Source of the DNA: Pedobacter sp. MC2016-05
Lineage (GTDB): Bacteria; Bacteroidota; Bacteroidia; Sphingobacteriales; Sphingobacteriaceae
Length of the DNA: 64,000 nt
Reading direction: 5' to 3'
Assembly (NCBI RefSeq): GCF_026239735.1
Contig: NZ_JAPIVT010000023.1
Location: 25,828-89,827 of the forward strand
Shown: piece after piece, positions 27,101 through 35,679 of the stretch
Numbering within the stretch: position 1 is the first letter of the stretch
How the letters are laid out: the number at the start of each line of letters is the position of its first letter
Notes under the pieces: generated by a model
Databases searched by the model: none
The model's input: the letters and a program-made list of their open reading frames with translations, nothing else
What the model was told of the DNA's origin: nothing
Made by a program: the position numbers and the translations under genes

Positions 27101-28239
27101 CTTTCGCTCGAAGATTCTTGCTGTGGAAGAATAGAAAAAAACGGTTTTAAGTGAGAGGAAAAGGCCAAACCACCACTATAAATGGCTAACCAAACATTCC
27201 CAAACTGATCCTGATCGATGTTCTGGACGGAGGTATTGCTTCCATGGGTAAGCGCCAATGGCAGCGACACGCTGTAAGAAATTTCGTCATTATTAATATT
27301 GAAATTGGGCGTTAAAGCAAATAACTGAGAAGACTCTGCCCCCACCCAAATTTGATGTTGTACCTCTTTGATGGAAAAGATAAACGGTTCATTACGTTTA
27401 ATCGACTTACTCCTGAGTTTAACTTGATTCAGTTTTTTTGAAACCGGGTTATAAACAGCGAGCCCTTTTCTCGTGCCAATCCAGATGTTATTTTTGCTAT
27501 CACAAAAGAGCGATTTCACTTCATTATCTGGCAGAATTCCACCCGTAGTTTTTACATCCAGCAGTTGAAGTTCTTTGGTTGCCGGATTTAATATCGAAAC
27601 CCCTTTATTTACATGGCCAATATACAAAAGACCGTTTTTATCTTCAGCAAGCGACCATACACTATTCTCTGGCATTGCCAGAACACTCTTCTGGTTAAAA
27701 TGGAGGAACTTTTTTGAAGCCGTATTAAATTGTTGAACCCCCTGGTGAAATGTAGCCAACCAAAGTTTTCCATTTTTACTTTTAATGATATCAGTAATGT
27801 CGTTCGTCGAAATTGAACCTTCATCCTTGGGGTGATGTACGAAATAGGAAAAGGTGTTCGTTTTTAAATCCAGTACGTTTAAACCATCAGATCGGGTGCC
27901 GATATAAAGCTTTTGGTTATCGTACAAAAGCGTATTTATTTCACTGCTATTTACTGATTTACCATCCGGCTTTTCCGCTTTGTAAAAGTGTTTAAACGAA
28001 TTGCTCGAGAAACGATTCAATCCTAATTCAGTTGCTACCCAAATAAACCCGTCGTGATCATGAACGACATCTAAAACCTGCTGATTTGATAATCCATCTT
28101 GTAAAGAAAGGTATTTCGTTTTTCCTTCCTGAGCAAACGAGAGAGCGGACAAGTGTAATAGCAACACCAAAATAAGACCACTTAAAAAGCCACAATCTTT
28201 CAGTCTGTTAATAAAACTTTTGTGGATTTTCTTATTCAT
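24169..28239 (-). CDS. Hybrid two-component system regulator (HTCS)
   Basis: A protein of 1356 residues when started at the ATG at 28239 (MNKKIHK), which gives a clean signal segment; an upstream start at 28326 would bury it behind 29 residues. Order: two seven-bladed propellers of Reg_prop repeats (about 40-715, for example SLQDGLSNQQVLDVVHDHDG), Y_Y_Y (about 725-790), a membrane helix (about 796-823), histidine kinase with TNVTHELRTPLTL (H near 857), HATPase (about 955-1065, DTGSGIASAHLEKIFEKFYQ), receiver (about 1095-1210, phosphoacceptor in VSDLMMPEMDG) and AraC HTH (about 1255-1355). It senses a periplasmic oligosaccharide and activates a locus, presumably the SusC-led block at 28460-40656. 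Confidence 0.95.
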   Translation of the reverse strand: MNKKIHKSFINRLKDCGFLSGLILVLLLHLSALSFAQEGKTKYLSLQDGLSNQQVLDVVHDHDGFIWVATELGLNRFSSNSFKHFYKAEKPDGKSVNSSEINTLLYDNQKLYIGTRSDGLNVLDLKTNTFSYFVHHPKDEGSISTNDITDIIKSKNGKLWLATFHQGVQQFNTASKKFLHFNQKSVLAMPENSVWSLAEDKNGLLYIGHVNKGVSILNPATKELQLLDVKTTGGILPDNEVKSLFCDSKNNIWIGTRKGLAVYNPVSKKLNQVKLRSKSIKRNEPFIFSIKEVQHQIWVGAESSQLFALTPNFNINNDEISYSVSLPLALTHGSNTSVQNIDQDQFGNVWLAIYSGGLAFSSHLKPFFSILPQQESSSERNKTATVTAVINDQQNKTLLATTGEGILQIDNNGRVDHINANNSLLGDDFLLSGFEDESGNKWFGLQKGGVSCYQPASNSWKKIDGGKRMSEVRAIMQDSRKNICFAAQEGLFILAQEIDTLRKITITTPMMGDFSPRTLVEDHLGNMWVGTYGQGIYIYDRNWKLIKRVSKAEGLVSNTINHVYRDSENTIWIATNEGLSYQSSGNQLGKIETLPLHLGDAWLTINSITESPKGNIWCATKLGLIRYLPAQKRLLSYDQAFGLPLGGFINNSVSKDKNGRLFFGMPSGACYFDPVNIPLKLPSSPINISRLMVFNTDERRAQTEKFPDAEKRIHLKHGENSFRIELAVMDYAMNDLLEFSYKLQGFDNKWISLGDEKNIDFRSIPYGSYELKIRTRQKNEQWSEDYESLHITIKPPFYLSILAIAFYIVVVLATVIAFFFFYIKRINAEAQLSLKKQQLEQEGNLHTERMNFYTNVTHELRTPLTLILGPLEDLLHENQLSPKHRERLSIVQKSATRLFSMVNQLLEFRKVESQHKPLALQPGFLRQLLEDIVQKYVEASQSKNINISLTANTEDFETIFDREIVQLIVDNLLSNACKHTKAGSVMVSLAYEQNSQGNWAVIKVKDTGSGIASAHLEKIFEKFYQVPQNTGDGAGVGLSLVKQLAAIHHGQVSVKSELDWGSEFCVRLLANPVSPQIPYLSEHDAVLDEQKKPQVESLPMVLLVEDDVDLRAYLSTLLASKYNVITAENGKQGFQLAKSHVPDIIVSDLMMPEMDGFAMLQALKLERETSHIPTILLTAKSSETDKHRGYELGLDSYLTKPISTQLLYGRIDNLLSKRKSLYEEVLSQLSNQIKTTEVIAAEVEADPWRENDFVKEFANLVEKLMHQEVLDAATLAENMNMSQSTLYRKLKALTGKNINQLVRKVRMQKAAQLLDSGKYNINEVSFMVGINSSIYFRQCFKEEFGQLPSEYQKNKV

Positions 28240-28459
28240 AGCATTTGTGTTGAGACTATCTTGCTTCCATGCGAAAAACTGGAAAAATAGTATCAGCGAT
28301 ATATTTGGTCTTTTCAAATATAGCAATAACCGTTAAAATAACATTTATAAATGGACTGATTTTAGTCTTTTAATTTAAGGAATTATTTTCGGCCTATTCC
28401 CTTATTTTATTTTAGCAAATACCCAACTATCATTTCAAATTCATGCAGCCAGCAATTAC

Positions 28460-30445
28460 TTATTTCATGTAAATTACTGTTCCACCATTTGGCGCCAAAT
28501 CGAATTCAAACATCGTATTCTGATCAAACTTTTTAGTATCTAATTTAGCGTCCTTTCCAATACCATCGCTGATAATTATTGCATTTTGACCAGCTAGCAT
28601 TGGAAATGTCACTTTCACTTTTTTTGCAGTATTTTCTCCGTTAATAGCGGCGATATACCATTTCACACCTTTCCGTCTGGCCAGAATGCAAAACTTGCCC
28701 GGGTAACCGTCAATCAGTTTTGTTTCATCCCAAACGGTTGGAACAACTTTTAAAAAATCGAACAGGAAAGATGGCTTTTCTTTTAGATTTTCTGGTGTAA
28801 TTCCCCAATGCTGTATTGCAGAAAAGAACAAGACGCCAGTCGCAATTTCAAAGGCATCGGTCGTTTTGCGTATGGTACCCTTTTTAGGGTCTCGGTTTAA
28901 CCTATCATTTAAGAAAACAGGACCGAAATCCATAGATGCAACCGCATTCCGGGTAAACGGGTAGATGGTTGCCGTTTGTGCATAACGGTCGGCAAAACTT
29001 TGTTCAAAAACTAAATTTTCTGATGCCATCACCGATTCACTGGTAGCAAATGCGGGATACATGCGTTCCCATCCCCTCGGTAAGGTTGTGCCATGGAAGT
29101 TAACGCTTAACCCAAATTTCGCGGCATCCATTAAAATATCGTGGTAAAGCTTCATCGTCACCTGCTTATCGCCACCAAAGAAATCCACTTTCATGCCTTT
29201 AACACCTATCTTTTGCAACCAGGCCATTTCATTTTGTCTGGATTCAGCAGTGTTCATTAAATTTTTTGGTGTTTGTGGTGCACTATTCCAACTGCCGTTA
29301 GAGTTATACCAAAGCAGTACGCCTACATTTTTCTTACTGGCATACTTTACCAGTTCAGCCATTTTATCCCTACCAATTTGGGTATCCCACAAAGCATCTA
29401 TTAGAATGTATTCGCAATTTAAAGTAGCCGCAAGGTCGATAAATGTCACCTGATCGTCGTAGTTGCAGCTGGCATCCTGCCAAACAATCCAGCTCCAGGT
29501 TGCTCTGCCAGGGTTAAAGATTTTTGTTTGTGCCGACAATGGTTTAACCACATCCGTAGCTGCTGTAGATTCAACAATCGCACTCAAATTTGTACCAAGG
29601 GTAATTGTTTTCCAGGAGGTTTGAAAAGGCAATTTGGCCGTAACTGTGTTTGCACCAACACCTTTATTTTCGCCTGACTGAGGAAATGAAACTTTGTAAA
29701 GTCCATCCTTCGAATCGCTTAAACGAGTTCCGACATAATTTTGATCCACTCCGGTTTCAGAAATCATCATCCAGCCTAAGTTGCCCAGATGGAAAAGCGC
29801 CGGATAAGTGTAACCTAATCCGTATTTAGATTTGGTGTTAATCGGCTCTTCAATGGTGTAAGCTTCTTCGTAAGAGGGTTTGGTATTTTCCCAACCGCTT
29901 CCAGCTGGTGCCTGCGGACTGATAAAAGCTGTACTTCCATTTGGTAAATGAAAACCTGTGGCTTCTAATTCAATTGTTGCATCCGTTCCGCCATTTTTCC
30001 TTTTCGGAAGATGATAGCTGAAAGCCACGTCTCGGTTAGTGATTCTAAAAATAATCTGAATAGCATCGTCTTTCGAATTTACCAGCCAACAACTTAATTC
30101 ATTTGCGTTATAATTTACATTGCTTACTTTGGAATGTGATAAATTGTAGCGCTCTTTAATTGGCTTCACCTGATGACTTTTGAGTTTTAAACCCCGGGTA
30201 AAATCTCCCACAGAAGTGATTAATCCGAGCGGAGATTTACCCATAAAAACTTTATTGTTGTAGGTAATTTGATAGGTAGGTTTTCCTTCTTTTATCTCCA
30301 ACTCAAGGCTGAGTTTCTGATCGGGGCTTCGCTGAACAATTTTATTCTGCGCATGAATACATGTTAGTCCCAATAAAAAATTTAACATCAATAACGCAAA
30401 AAACCTAAGATTGAAGATGTACACTTTACTTTTATATAAATTCAT
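28460..30445 (-). CDS. GH97 glycosidase
   Basis: A 661-residue exported protein with a signal core ending near CIHAQ (about 32). Layout: N-terminal beta-sandwich (about 35-290), TIM-barrel (about 300-560) and a C-terminal beta domain. GH97 has inverting alpha-glucosidases (SusB type) and retaining alpha-galactosidases (BT1871 type, nucleophile D415 and acid/base E470). Here KGMKVDFFGGD places an aspartate at 421 on barrel strand 4, and FATSESVMASEN has E470, so the retaining alpha-galactosidase-like form is more likely. This assignment is a reading by eye. The gene is separated from GH2 by 59 bases on the same strand. Confidence 0.9.
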   Translation of the reverse strand: MNLYKSKVYIFNLRFFALLMLNFLLGLTCIHAQNKIVQRSPDQKLSLELEIKEGKPTYQITYNNKVFMGKSPLGLITSVGDFTRGLKLKSHQVKPIKERYNLSHSKVSNVNYNANELSCWLVNSKDDAIQIIFRITNRDVAFSYHLPKRKNGGTDATIELEATGFHLPNGSTAFISPQAPAGSGWENTKPSYEEAYTIEEPINTKSKYGLGYTYPALFHLGNLGWMMISETGVDQNYVGTRLSDSKDGLYKVSFPQSGENKGVGANTVTAKLPFQTSWKTITLGTNLSAIVESTAATDVVKPLSAQTKIFNPGRATWSWIVWQDASCNYDDQVTFIDLAATLNCEYILIDALWDTQIGRDKMAELVKYASKKNVGVLLWYNSNGSWNSAPQTPKNLMNTAESRQNEMAWLQKIGVKGMKVDFFGGDKQVTMKLYHDILMDAAKFGLSVNFHGTTLPRGWERMYPAFATSESVMASENLVFEQSFADRYAQTATIYPFTRNAVASMDFGPVFLNDRLNRDPKKGTIRKTTDAFEIATGVLFFSAIQHWGITPENLKEKPSFLFDFLKVVPTVWDETKLIDGYPGKFCILARRKGVKWYIAAINGENTAKKVKVTFPMLAGQNAIIISDGIGKDAKLDTKKFDQNTMFEFDLAPNGGTVIYMK

Positions 30446-30504
30446 TTAAAATTTTGATTTTTGGCGGTTTATATCTGATCATCTACAATTAAATTATAGT
30501 TATT

Positions 30505-33000
30505 CTAAAATACTTTAACTTTAACGTCGGCTTTATTAAGCCATGGAGAACTAAACCTCACCAATACCTCATCATCAGCTTTTGCAGTCACTTGTACATA
30601 AATAACCATTTTACCATGAAAAACCCGTTGGCGGTTGTCGGTATAGTCACCCATATCGCTATTGTTTCCAGATTCCATGCCTAATAACCTTGCATTGCCC
30701 ACAATTTGACAGGTAATTTCATTATCAGACAGTTCTACGCCGACGCCGTTTTCATCAACAATTTGAATTTCTATTTGCGCAATGCCTTTATTTCCTTTGA
30801 CCTTCATTTCTGAACCTTGCAGGATTTTGATAGCGTATGGGTTTTTGCTTGTTTGTAATTCGTGACGGGTGATTTCTTTATCATTCTCATCAAGCCCTAC
30901 CGCTTCTAAACGACCAGCTGTATAAGGTATATCCCAATAAATGATACCATATTTATCATCGTATGGCTTGGTTTCTCCAATCTGTTTGCCGTTGAGTTCT
31001 AGTTTTGCTTTTTTAGCATTGGTATAACAAACCACCCGAATTTGCTGCCCTTCCTGGTAGTTCCAGATTGGCCAGGCATCCATTGATGGTGTAATATCTT
31101 TTTTCGCTCCCTGGCCAGACTCCAAAAGCGACCAGGCATCTTGAGCATTTCCACCATCTTTAAGCGGATAAGTACCCAGGTAAGCCATTGGCTTGTTAGA
31201 CCAAAGCGCCTGGCGGAAATATCCGCGTGGCTTAACGAAACCGGCAAAATCAACTAAACCCGAATAAAAACCACGGGCAGGCCAGCGGCCAGATTCGCCA
31301 AGGTAATCAATACCTGTCCATAAAAACTGACCGAAAATATGTTCATTATCACGTACGGCTTTCCAGGCTTCAAAATCATGACGGTTTTCGCTACCAAAAA
31401 GAACACGTTTTGTATAGCGTTGGTGATCGGTTTGGTAACGGCTTTCGGTATAATTGTAACCTGCAATATCAAGCGCTCCAGGATATTCGGTTTCGTTAGA
31501 CATTGCTACACCAGCCAAACCTGCCGTAACCGGACGATATGGATCGTATTTTTTAACCACCGCAACAAGCTTTTTAGCGATATCACCCAGATGCATCGCA
31601 TTAGGGGCGTCTTTTTTGTAGCCTCCAAAAATAGGCTGTGTAAATCCACCTTCTTTTGCACCAGCCAAAATTGGATGAGAATATGGATCGTTCGGATAAT
31701 CAACCTCGTTACCGATGCTCCAGGCGAAGATAGAAAGGTGATTACGATCGCGTTTTACCATATCTGCTAAATCTCTTTCGCCCCATTCTTTAAAATAATC
31801 AAAAGAACCCTGGAAACCTGGAGTACCGACATTCCAACCCTGCAACCATTTTCTCTTGGCGAATTCCCACTCATCAAAAGCTTCGTTCAAAACCAGAATA
31901 CCTAGCTCATCACATAATGCGTAAAGCGATGAAGCCTGCGGATTGTGACTGGTACGAATGGCGTTTACACCGAGACCTTTTAAAGTTTGCAACCTGCGTC
32001 GCCAAACTTCGGGGTAAACTTCTGAACCTAAAACACCTGAATCGTGATGCAGACAAACACCTTTTACCTTAAGTGCCTTACCATTTAGCGTCATGCCATG
32101 ATCAGGAGTAAAACGAATATCTCTAAAGCCAGTGATAGTACTGGTTTGGTCTACTGTTTTACCATCCTGAACTACAGTAGTTCGAAGGGTGTACAGGTTT
32201 GGCTCATCAATACTCCATAATTTTGGCTGATTAACTTTCAAATCAACCGACAGTTCTAGGTTGGATTGTCCCGTTAAATTTCCCTTTGCTTCTTTTTTAG
32301 CCACCACTGCACCATTCTGGTTAAGCAACTCATTAATCACGGTAACTTGGGCCGCTGTTGGCATTTCGTTGTTCAACGTGGTTTGCACTTTTAAATTTCC
32401 GTTAGCGCCTTGCACCGTGGCGAAGGCATAGACGCCCCATTGCTCCAAATGAACCGGATTCGCCTTTACCAACCATACATCGCGATAAATTCCAGAGCCG
32501 GTGTACCAGCGAGAGTCGGCATCTTGTGTATGATCTACTTTAACCTGAATTATATTTTCCTGGCCGAATTTTAAAAACGGCGTTATTTCGTATGCGAATG
32601 AAATATAGCCGTTAGGACGTTTACCAACTGATTGTCCGTTGATAAAAACTTCGCTTCGATTATAAACCCCTTCAAAATAGATGAAAAACTTTTCCCCCTG
32701 ATCTTCTTTGGCAATGGTAACTTGTTTCTGATACCAGCCCAAGCCTCCCGGGAGATAACCGGTAGCACTGGCCAACGTTGGGCTTAATGGTTGTTTAATG
32801 CTCCAATCGTGAGGCAGCTGTACATTTTTCCAGGATTTGCCATTGTCTTGCAAGGCTGCTTTGTCATCAATGTTTCCAAGATGAAACCGCCAGTTATCAT
32901 TTATTTTTTCGGCTTTTCCGAAACCTGGCTGGGCAAAAGTATTCAGGCTCAACAGGATTGCAGCCAGAAAAAACATGGTATATTTTCTCATTTGTATCAT
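30505..33000 (-). CDS. GH2 glycosidase (beta-galactosidase-like)
   Basis: An 831-residue exported protein; the ATG at 32991 (MRKYTMFF) is an equally good start. Signal about 4-23 (NTFAQ). The GH2 order is clear: sugar-binding jelly roll (about 30-180), immunoglobulin-like domain (about 185-292), TIM-barrel (about 295-600), then a DUF4982-like and a final Ig-like domain. The acid/base is E432 in WSIGNEVDYP and the nucleophile is E538 in LFGSENRHDF. It cleaves a terminal beta-linked sugar, most often galactose, in this subfamily. It lies six bases after the stop of the tandem GH43 gene. Confidence 0.92.
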   Translation of the reverse strand: MIQMRKYTMFFLAAILLSLNTFAQPGFGKAEKINDNWRFHLGNIDDKAALQDNGKSWKNVQLPHDWSIKQPLSPTLASATGYLPGGLGWYQKQVTIAKEDQGEKFFIYFEGVYNRSEVFINGQSVGKRPNGYISFAYEITPFLKFGQENIIQVKVDHTQDADSRWYTGSGIYRDVWLVKANPVHLEQWGVYAFATVQGANGNLKVQTTLNNEMPTAAQVTVINELLNQNGAVVAKKEAKGNLTGQSNLELSVDLKVNQPKLWSIDEPNLYTLRTTVVQDGKTVDQTSTITGFRDIRFTPDHGMTLNGKALKVKGVCLHHDSGVLGSEVYPEVWRRRLQTLKGLGVNAIRTSHNPQASSLYALCDELGILVLNEAFDEWEFAKRKWLQGWNVGTPGFQGSFDYFKEWGERDLADMVKRDRNHLSIFAWSIGNEVDYPNDPYSHPILAGAKEGGFTQPIFGGYKKDAPNAMHLGDIAKKLVAVVKKYDPYRPVTAGLAGVAMSNETEYPGALDIAGYNYTESRYQTDHQRYTKRVLFGSENRHDFEAWKAVRDNEHIFGQFLWTGIDYLGESGRWPARGFYSGLVDFAGFVKPRGYFRQALWSNKPMAYLGTYPLKDGGNAQDAWSLLESGQGAKKDITPSMDAWPIWNYQEGQQIRVVCYTNAKKAKLELNGKQIGETKPYDDKYGIIYWDIPYTAGRLEAVGLDENDKEITRHELQTSKNPYAIKILQGSEMKVKGNKGIAQIEIQIVDENGVGVELSDNEITCQIVGNARLLGMESGNNSDMGDYTDNRQRVFHGKMVIYVQVTAKADDEVLVRFSSPWLNKADVKVKVF

Positions 33001-33006
33001 TCTTAA

Positions 33007-34929
33007 TTATAGTGTAGGCTTCACTGGTATAATATTTCCTTCTCCATCAAAATACATCTGATCGATGCAAACTTCGCGGTTAAAACCTGCTGCATCACCC
33101 ATTGTGATCCCATTTGGATAATTAAATCGATGGTAAACGATATACCATTCATCTTTCCCGGGCACATGGAGCACCGAGTTATGGCCCGTACCGTAAATGC
33201 CCTTTGATGGATCTTTTTGTAAAATTAGATTGTTTTCTTTGATCTCGATAGGTCCAAGTGGAGACTTAGATGTTCCGTAACGAACACGGTAATTTTCACT
33301 TCGCGTATCATCTTCCGACCACATAAAATAGTATGTTCCTTTTCTAAAAAACACATAACAACCTTCCCTAAAAGTCTTATCAGTGTTTAAGGTTTTAATG
33401 CTGTTGGGCTTCAACGAAATCATGTCATCGTTAAGTTCTGCTACAGCCAGGTAGCCATTTCCCCAGTACAAATAACTTTGTTTTGTTTTTGGATCGGTAA
33501 ATACCGCGGGATCGATCTCCTGACCACGTTTAATGCCATCCGGCTTGAAGTTTACCAATGGTTTTCCAGAATCATTAAACGGCCCTGCAGGGTGATCGGC
33601 AACGGCAACACCAATTTTTTGCGCAGCGGTAAAGTAATAGTAATATTTATATTTTCCTTTTACTTTTTTCTCGGCTATTGTTGGTGCCCAGGCATTTCGG
33701 TCTGCCCAACTCACATCTTTCTTCAAATCTAAAATAACGCCTTCATCTGTCCAGGTTTTTAAATCAGGAGAAGAAAAAGTTTTGAAATAAGAACCGCCCC
33801 ATCCATCAAAACCATCGCTGGTTGGATAGATGTAATACTTTTTTGTCTGGTTAGAATAAATTACATCTGGATCAGCATAGAAACCATCTAATACCGGATT
33901 TTTACGGAAAGCCAATTCCATTCCTTTAGGTGTTCCCCAACGGGCAGTAACATTGAGCATTTCCTGACGTGAAAGTGGAATAATGGTACCATGTCTTGGA
34001 TGGAAATCCATCGTTACTTCATGATCGATTACTTTAAACTTATCCAAATCTAAACTTTCGCAAAACTGATATTTCCCTTTTCCATAAACATCATACATCA
34101 AAATATATTTATCAGAATTGTTTAGTTTAAAAACGCCCGAACCTTCCACAGCATCTCTGGTTTGCTGTTTGTATCCATCCTGCTCAATCCATTTCCCGCT
34201 CGTTAACGAATCGGTGATGGCCAATTTTATCCCGTTTCCATTCCCTTCAGTTTTGTAAAAGAGATAAAATAACCCATTTTTATTGGTGATGTCTCCATCG
34301 ATACAAGACTTACCATTTTTCGGCGTGAAGAGTACTTTTGGTTCTGAAGTGAAGCCATTAAAATCATCATTTGCATAGGCATAGTAAATGATATCAGGTC
34401 CTTGATCATGTTTCATAGACCAGTAAACCATATATTTTTCTTTTGCTGGATCGTAAATGGTTTGTGGAGCCCAAACCCGTTTTAAATTTTCCTGTCCTTT
34501 ATAAAGTTGCTGAATATTAACAATGGAATGTTTCCAGTTCACCAAATCAGTTGATTTGAGCATCACCATTGCCCGGTTAGAATCCCAACCTTTTGAAGAA
34601 GTCATATCGGTAAGCACCATATAAAAGGTTTTACCATCTACGCCGCGAAGAATATGAGGATCTCGGATTCCACCAGTAGAACTGATTTTATCAGACGCTA
34701 GTACCGGTTGATTATTGTTTAAAGCTTTATAGTTATATCCATCGGTACTGATGGCATAACAAAGTGCTTCATCATTTACGGCGTTGCCTTTAAAATACAC
34801 AAACAAATAACCTGCATAATCTTTATCGGCAGGCCCTGCCTTGTACTGTTGACTAAAAAGATTGAATGGTGAAAAAAGCTGCAGCAACGCAATAAGGAAG
34901 ATTCGGAATTGTAGTTTGTGGGATATCAT
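33007..34929 (-). CDS. Tandem-module GH43 protein
   Basis: A 640-residue exported protein starting at the ATG at 34929 (the codon before it is TTG). Two complete five-bladed propellers lie in tandem. Module 1 (about 30-325) has an acid triad in GGIRDPHILRG (D90), SCIDGDITNKNG (D211 or D213) and RDAVEGSGVF (E262). Module 2 (about 340-640) has GFYADPDVIYS (D353), QEIDPAVFTD (D473) and TFREGCYVFFRKG (E522). Both triads appear intact, so both may be active, perhaps on different linkages such as arabinose and galactose or xylose. It is 58 bases from the DUF3823 gene, with a hairpin between them. Confidence 0.9.
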   Translation of the reverse strand: MISHKLQFRIFLIALLQLFSPFNLFSQQYKAGPADKDYAGYLFVYFKGNAVNDEALCYAISTDGYNYKALNNNQPVLASDKISSTGGIRDPHILRGVDGKTFYMVLTDMTSSKGWDSNRAMVMLKSTDLVNWKHSIVNIQQLYKGQENLKRVWAPQTIYDPAKEKYMVYWSMKHDQGPDIIYYAYANDDFNGFTSEPKVLFTPKNGKSCIDGDITNKNGLFYLFYKTEGNGNGIKLAITDSLTSGKWIEQDGYKQQTRDAVEGSGVFKLNNSDKYILMYDVYGKGKYQFCESLDLDKFKVIDHEVTMDFHPRHGTIIPLSRQEMLNVTARWGTPKGMELAFRKNPVLDGFYADPDVIYSNQTKKYYIYPTSDGFDGWGGSYFKTFSSPDLKTWTDEGVILDLKKDVSWADRNAWAPTIAEKKVKGKYKYYYYFTAAQKIGVAVADHPAGPFNDSGKPLVNFKPDGIKRGQEIDPAVFTDPKTKQSYLYWGNGYLAVAELNDDMISLKPNSIKTLNTDKTFREGCYVFFRKGTYYFMWSEDDTRSENYRVRYGTSKSPLGPIEIKENNLILQKDPSKGIYGTGHNSVLHVPGKDEWYIVYHRFNYPNGITMGDAAGFNREVCIDQMYFDGEGNIIPVKPTL

Positions 34930-34944
34930 CAATTTTTCAATAGA

Positions 34945-34982
34945 AAGAGCTGAAAATACAAGGAGGAGTATTTCCAGCTCTT
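34945..34982 (-). terminator. Hairpin between the SusCD/DUF3823 block and the enzyme genes
   Basis: AAGAGCTGAAAATAC (34945-34959) pairs with GTATTTCCAGCTCTT (34968-34982), a 15-base stem with one wobble pair and an 8-base loop. Read on the minus strand it starts nine bases past the DUF3823 stop and ends 16 bases before the GH43 start. The T-run after it is short, so it may be an mRNA-stabilising or attenuating structure more than a full terminator. Confidence 0.65.
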
Positions 34983-34990
34983 AATTTAAT

Positions 34991-35671
34991 TTATTTTAAG
35001 CTAATTTTTTGTACCGGCGAATAAATATATTCTCCAGCCGAGGTAGATTTAACCCCTACTCTGGCATAAACAAAGTCGAGATTTTTTAAATTATCAGGCA
35101 AAGCGCCTGAAGAAATTTGCAATTGCTGCCCTAGAACTACATTGCCTAAACTGGCATCTACCCTTACTTCCCGTTGTACCTGATCGGTTAAAATCGACTT
35201 GCCAAGATATAAGCGTACAAATTCGAGGTTAGCAGTAGACACCACTTTATTTACGACCAACTTGGCTATAATGCTCGTTCCAGATTTCTCGAAAGATTCT
35301 CCTGTTATGGTGAAATATGGTGTTACCGGAACATCAAGATTCATATTAGCAGTCAGGTTAACGCGAATAGTATCTGTTGCCTGTTGCACCCATGGCGCAT
35401 CTGCCCGGCGTACCAACTTGTATTGCCCTGCAAAAAGTTTGGCAGAAAAGCTTCCATCCTGTTGCATGTAAACCGTAATGGGAGAACGCAGCGGAAAGCC
35501 ATCTTGCCAAAGCTCAAGCTGTGGTCCATTATTTCTTACACTTAGTGCACTGCCTTGATAAACTACACGACCAGATAAGGTAAGCTCTGGTGCATCGAAA
35601 TTATCGTATCCACAGCCGGCCAGAAACAGGCTGGCAGCTGCAGTAAGTATGATTAAAAATTTTAGTTTCAT
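34991..35671 (-). CDS. DUF3823 surface lipoprotein
   Basis: A 226-residue lipoprotein with lipobox FLAGC (C20). The N-terminal half (ELTLSGRVVYQGSALSVRNN, then GPQLELWQDGFPLRSPITVY) is the DUF3823 beta-sandwich; a second Ig-like domain follows from about 130. Such proteins accompany some SusC/SusD pairs, where they probably act as an extra surface glycan-binding protein in the position taken by SusE/SusF elsewhere. It is eight bases downstream of susD. No catalytic motif is visible, and the ligand is unknown. Confidence 0.85.
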   Translation of the reverse strand: MKLKFLIILTAAASLFLAGCGYDNFDAPELTLSGRVVYQGSALSVRNNGPQLELWQDGFPLRSPITVYMQQDGSFSAKLFAGQYKLVRRADAPWVQQATDTIRVNLTANMNLDVPVTPYFTITGESFEKSGTSIIAKLVVNKVVSTANLEFVRLYLGKSILTDQVQREVRVDASLGNVVLGQQLQISSGALPDNLKNLDFVYARVGVKSTSAGEYIYSPVQKISLK

Positions 35672-35679
35672 AATTTGTG

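Noticed and set aside
28240..28326. 29-residue N-terminal extension of the hybrid regulator
   Set aside because: It places extra hydrophobic residues before a normal signal peptide; the ATG at 28239 gives the standard start.
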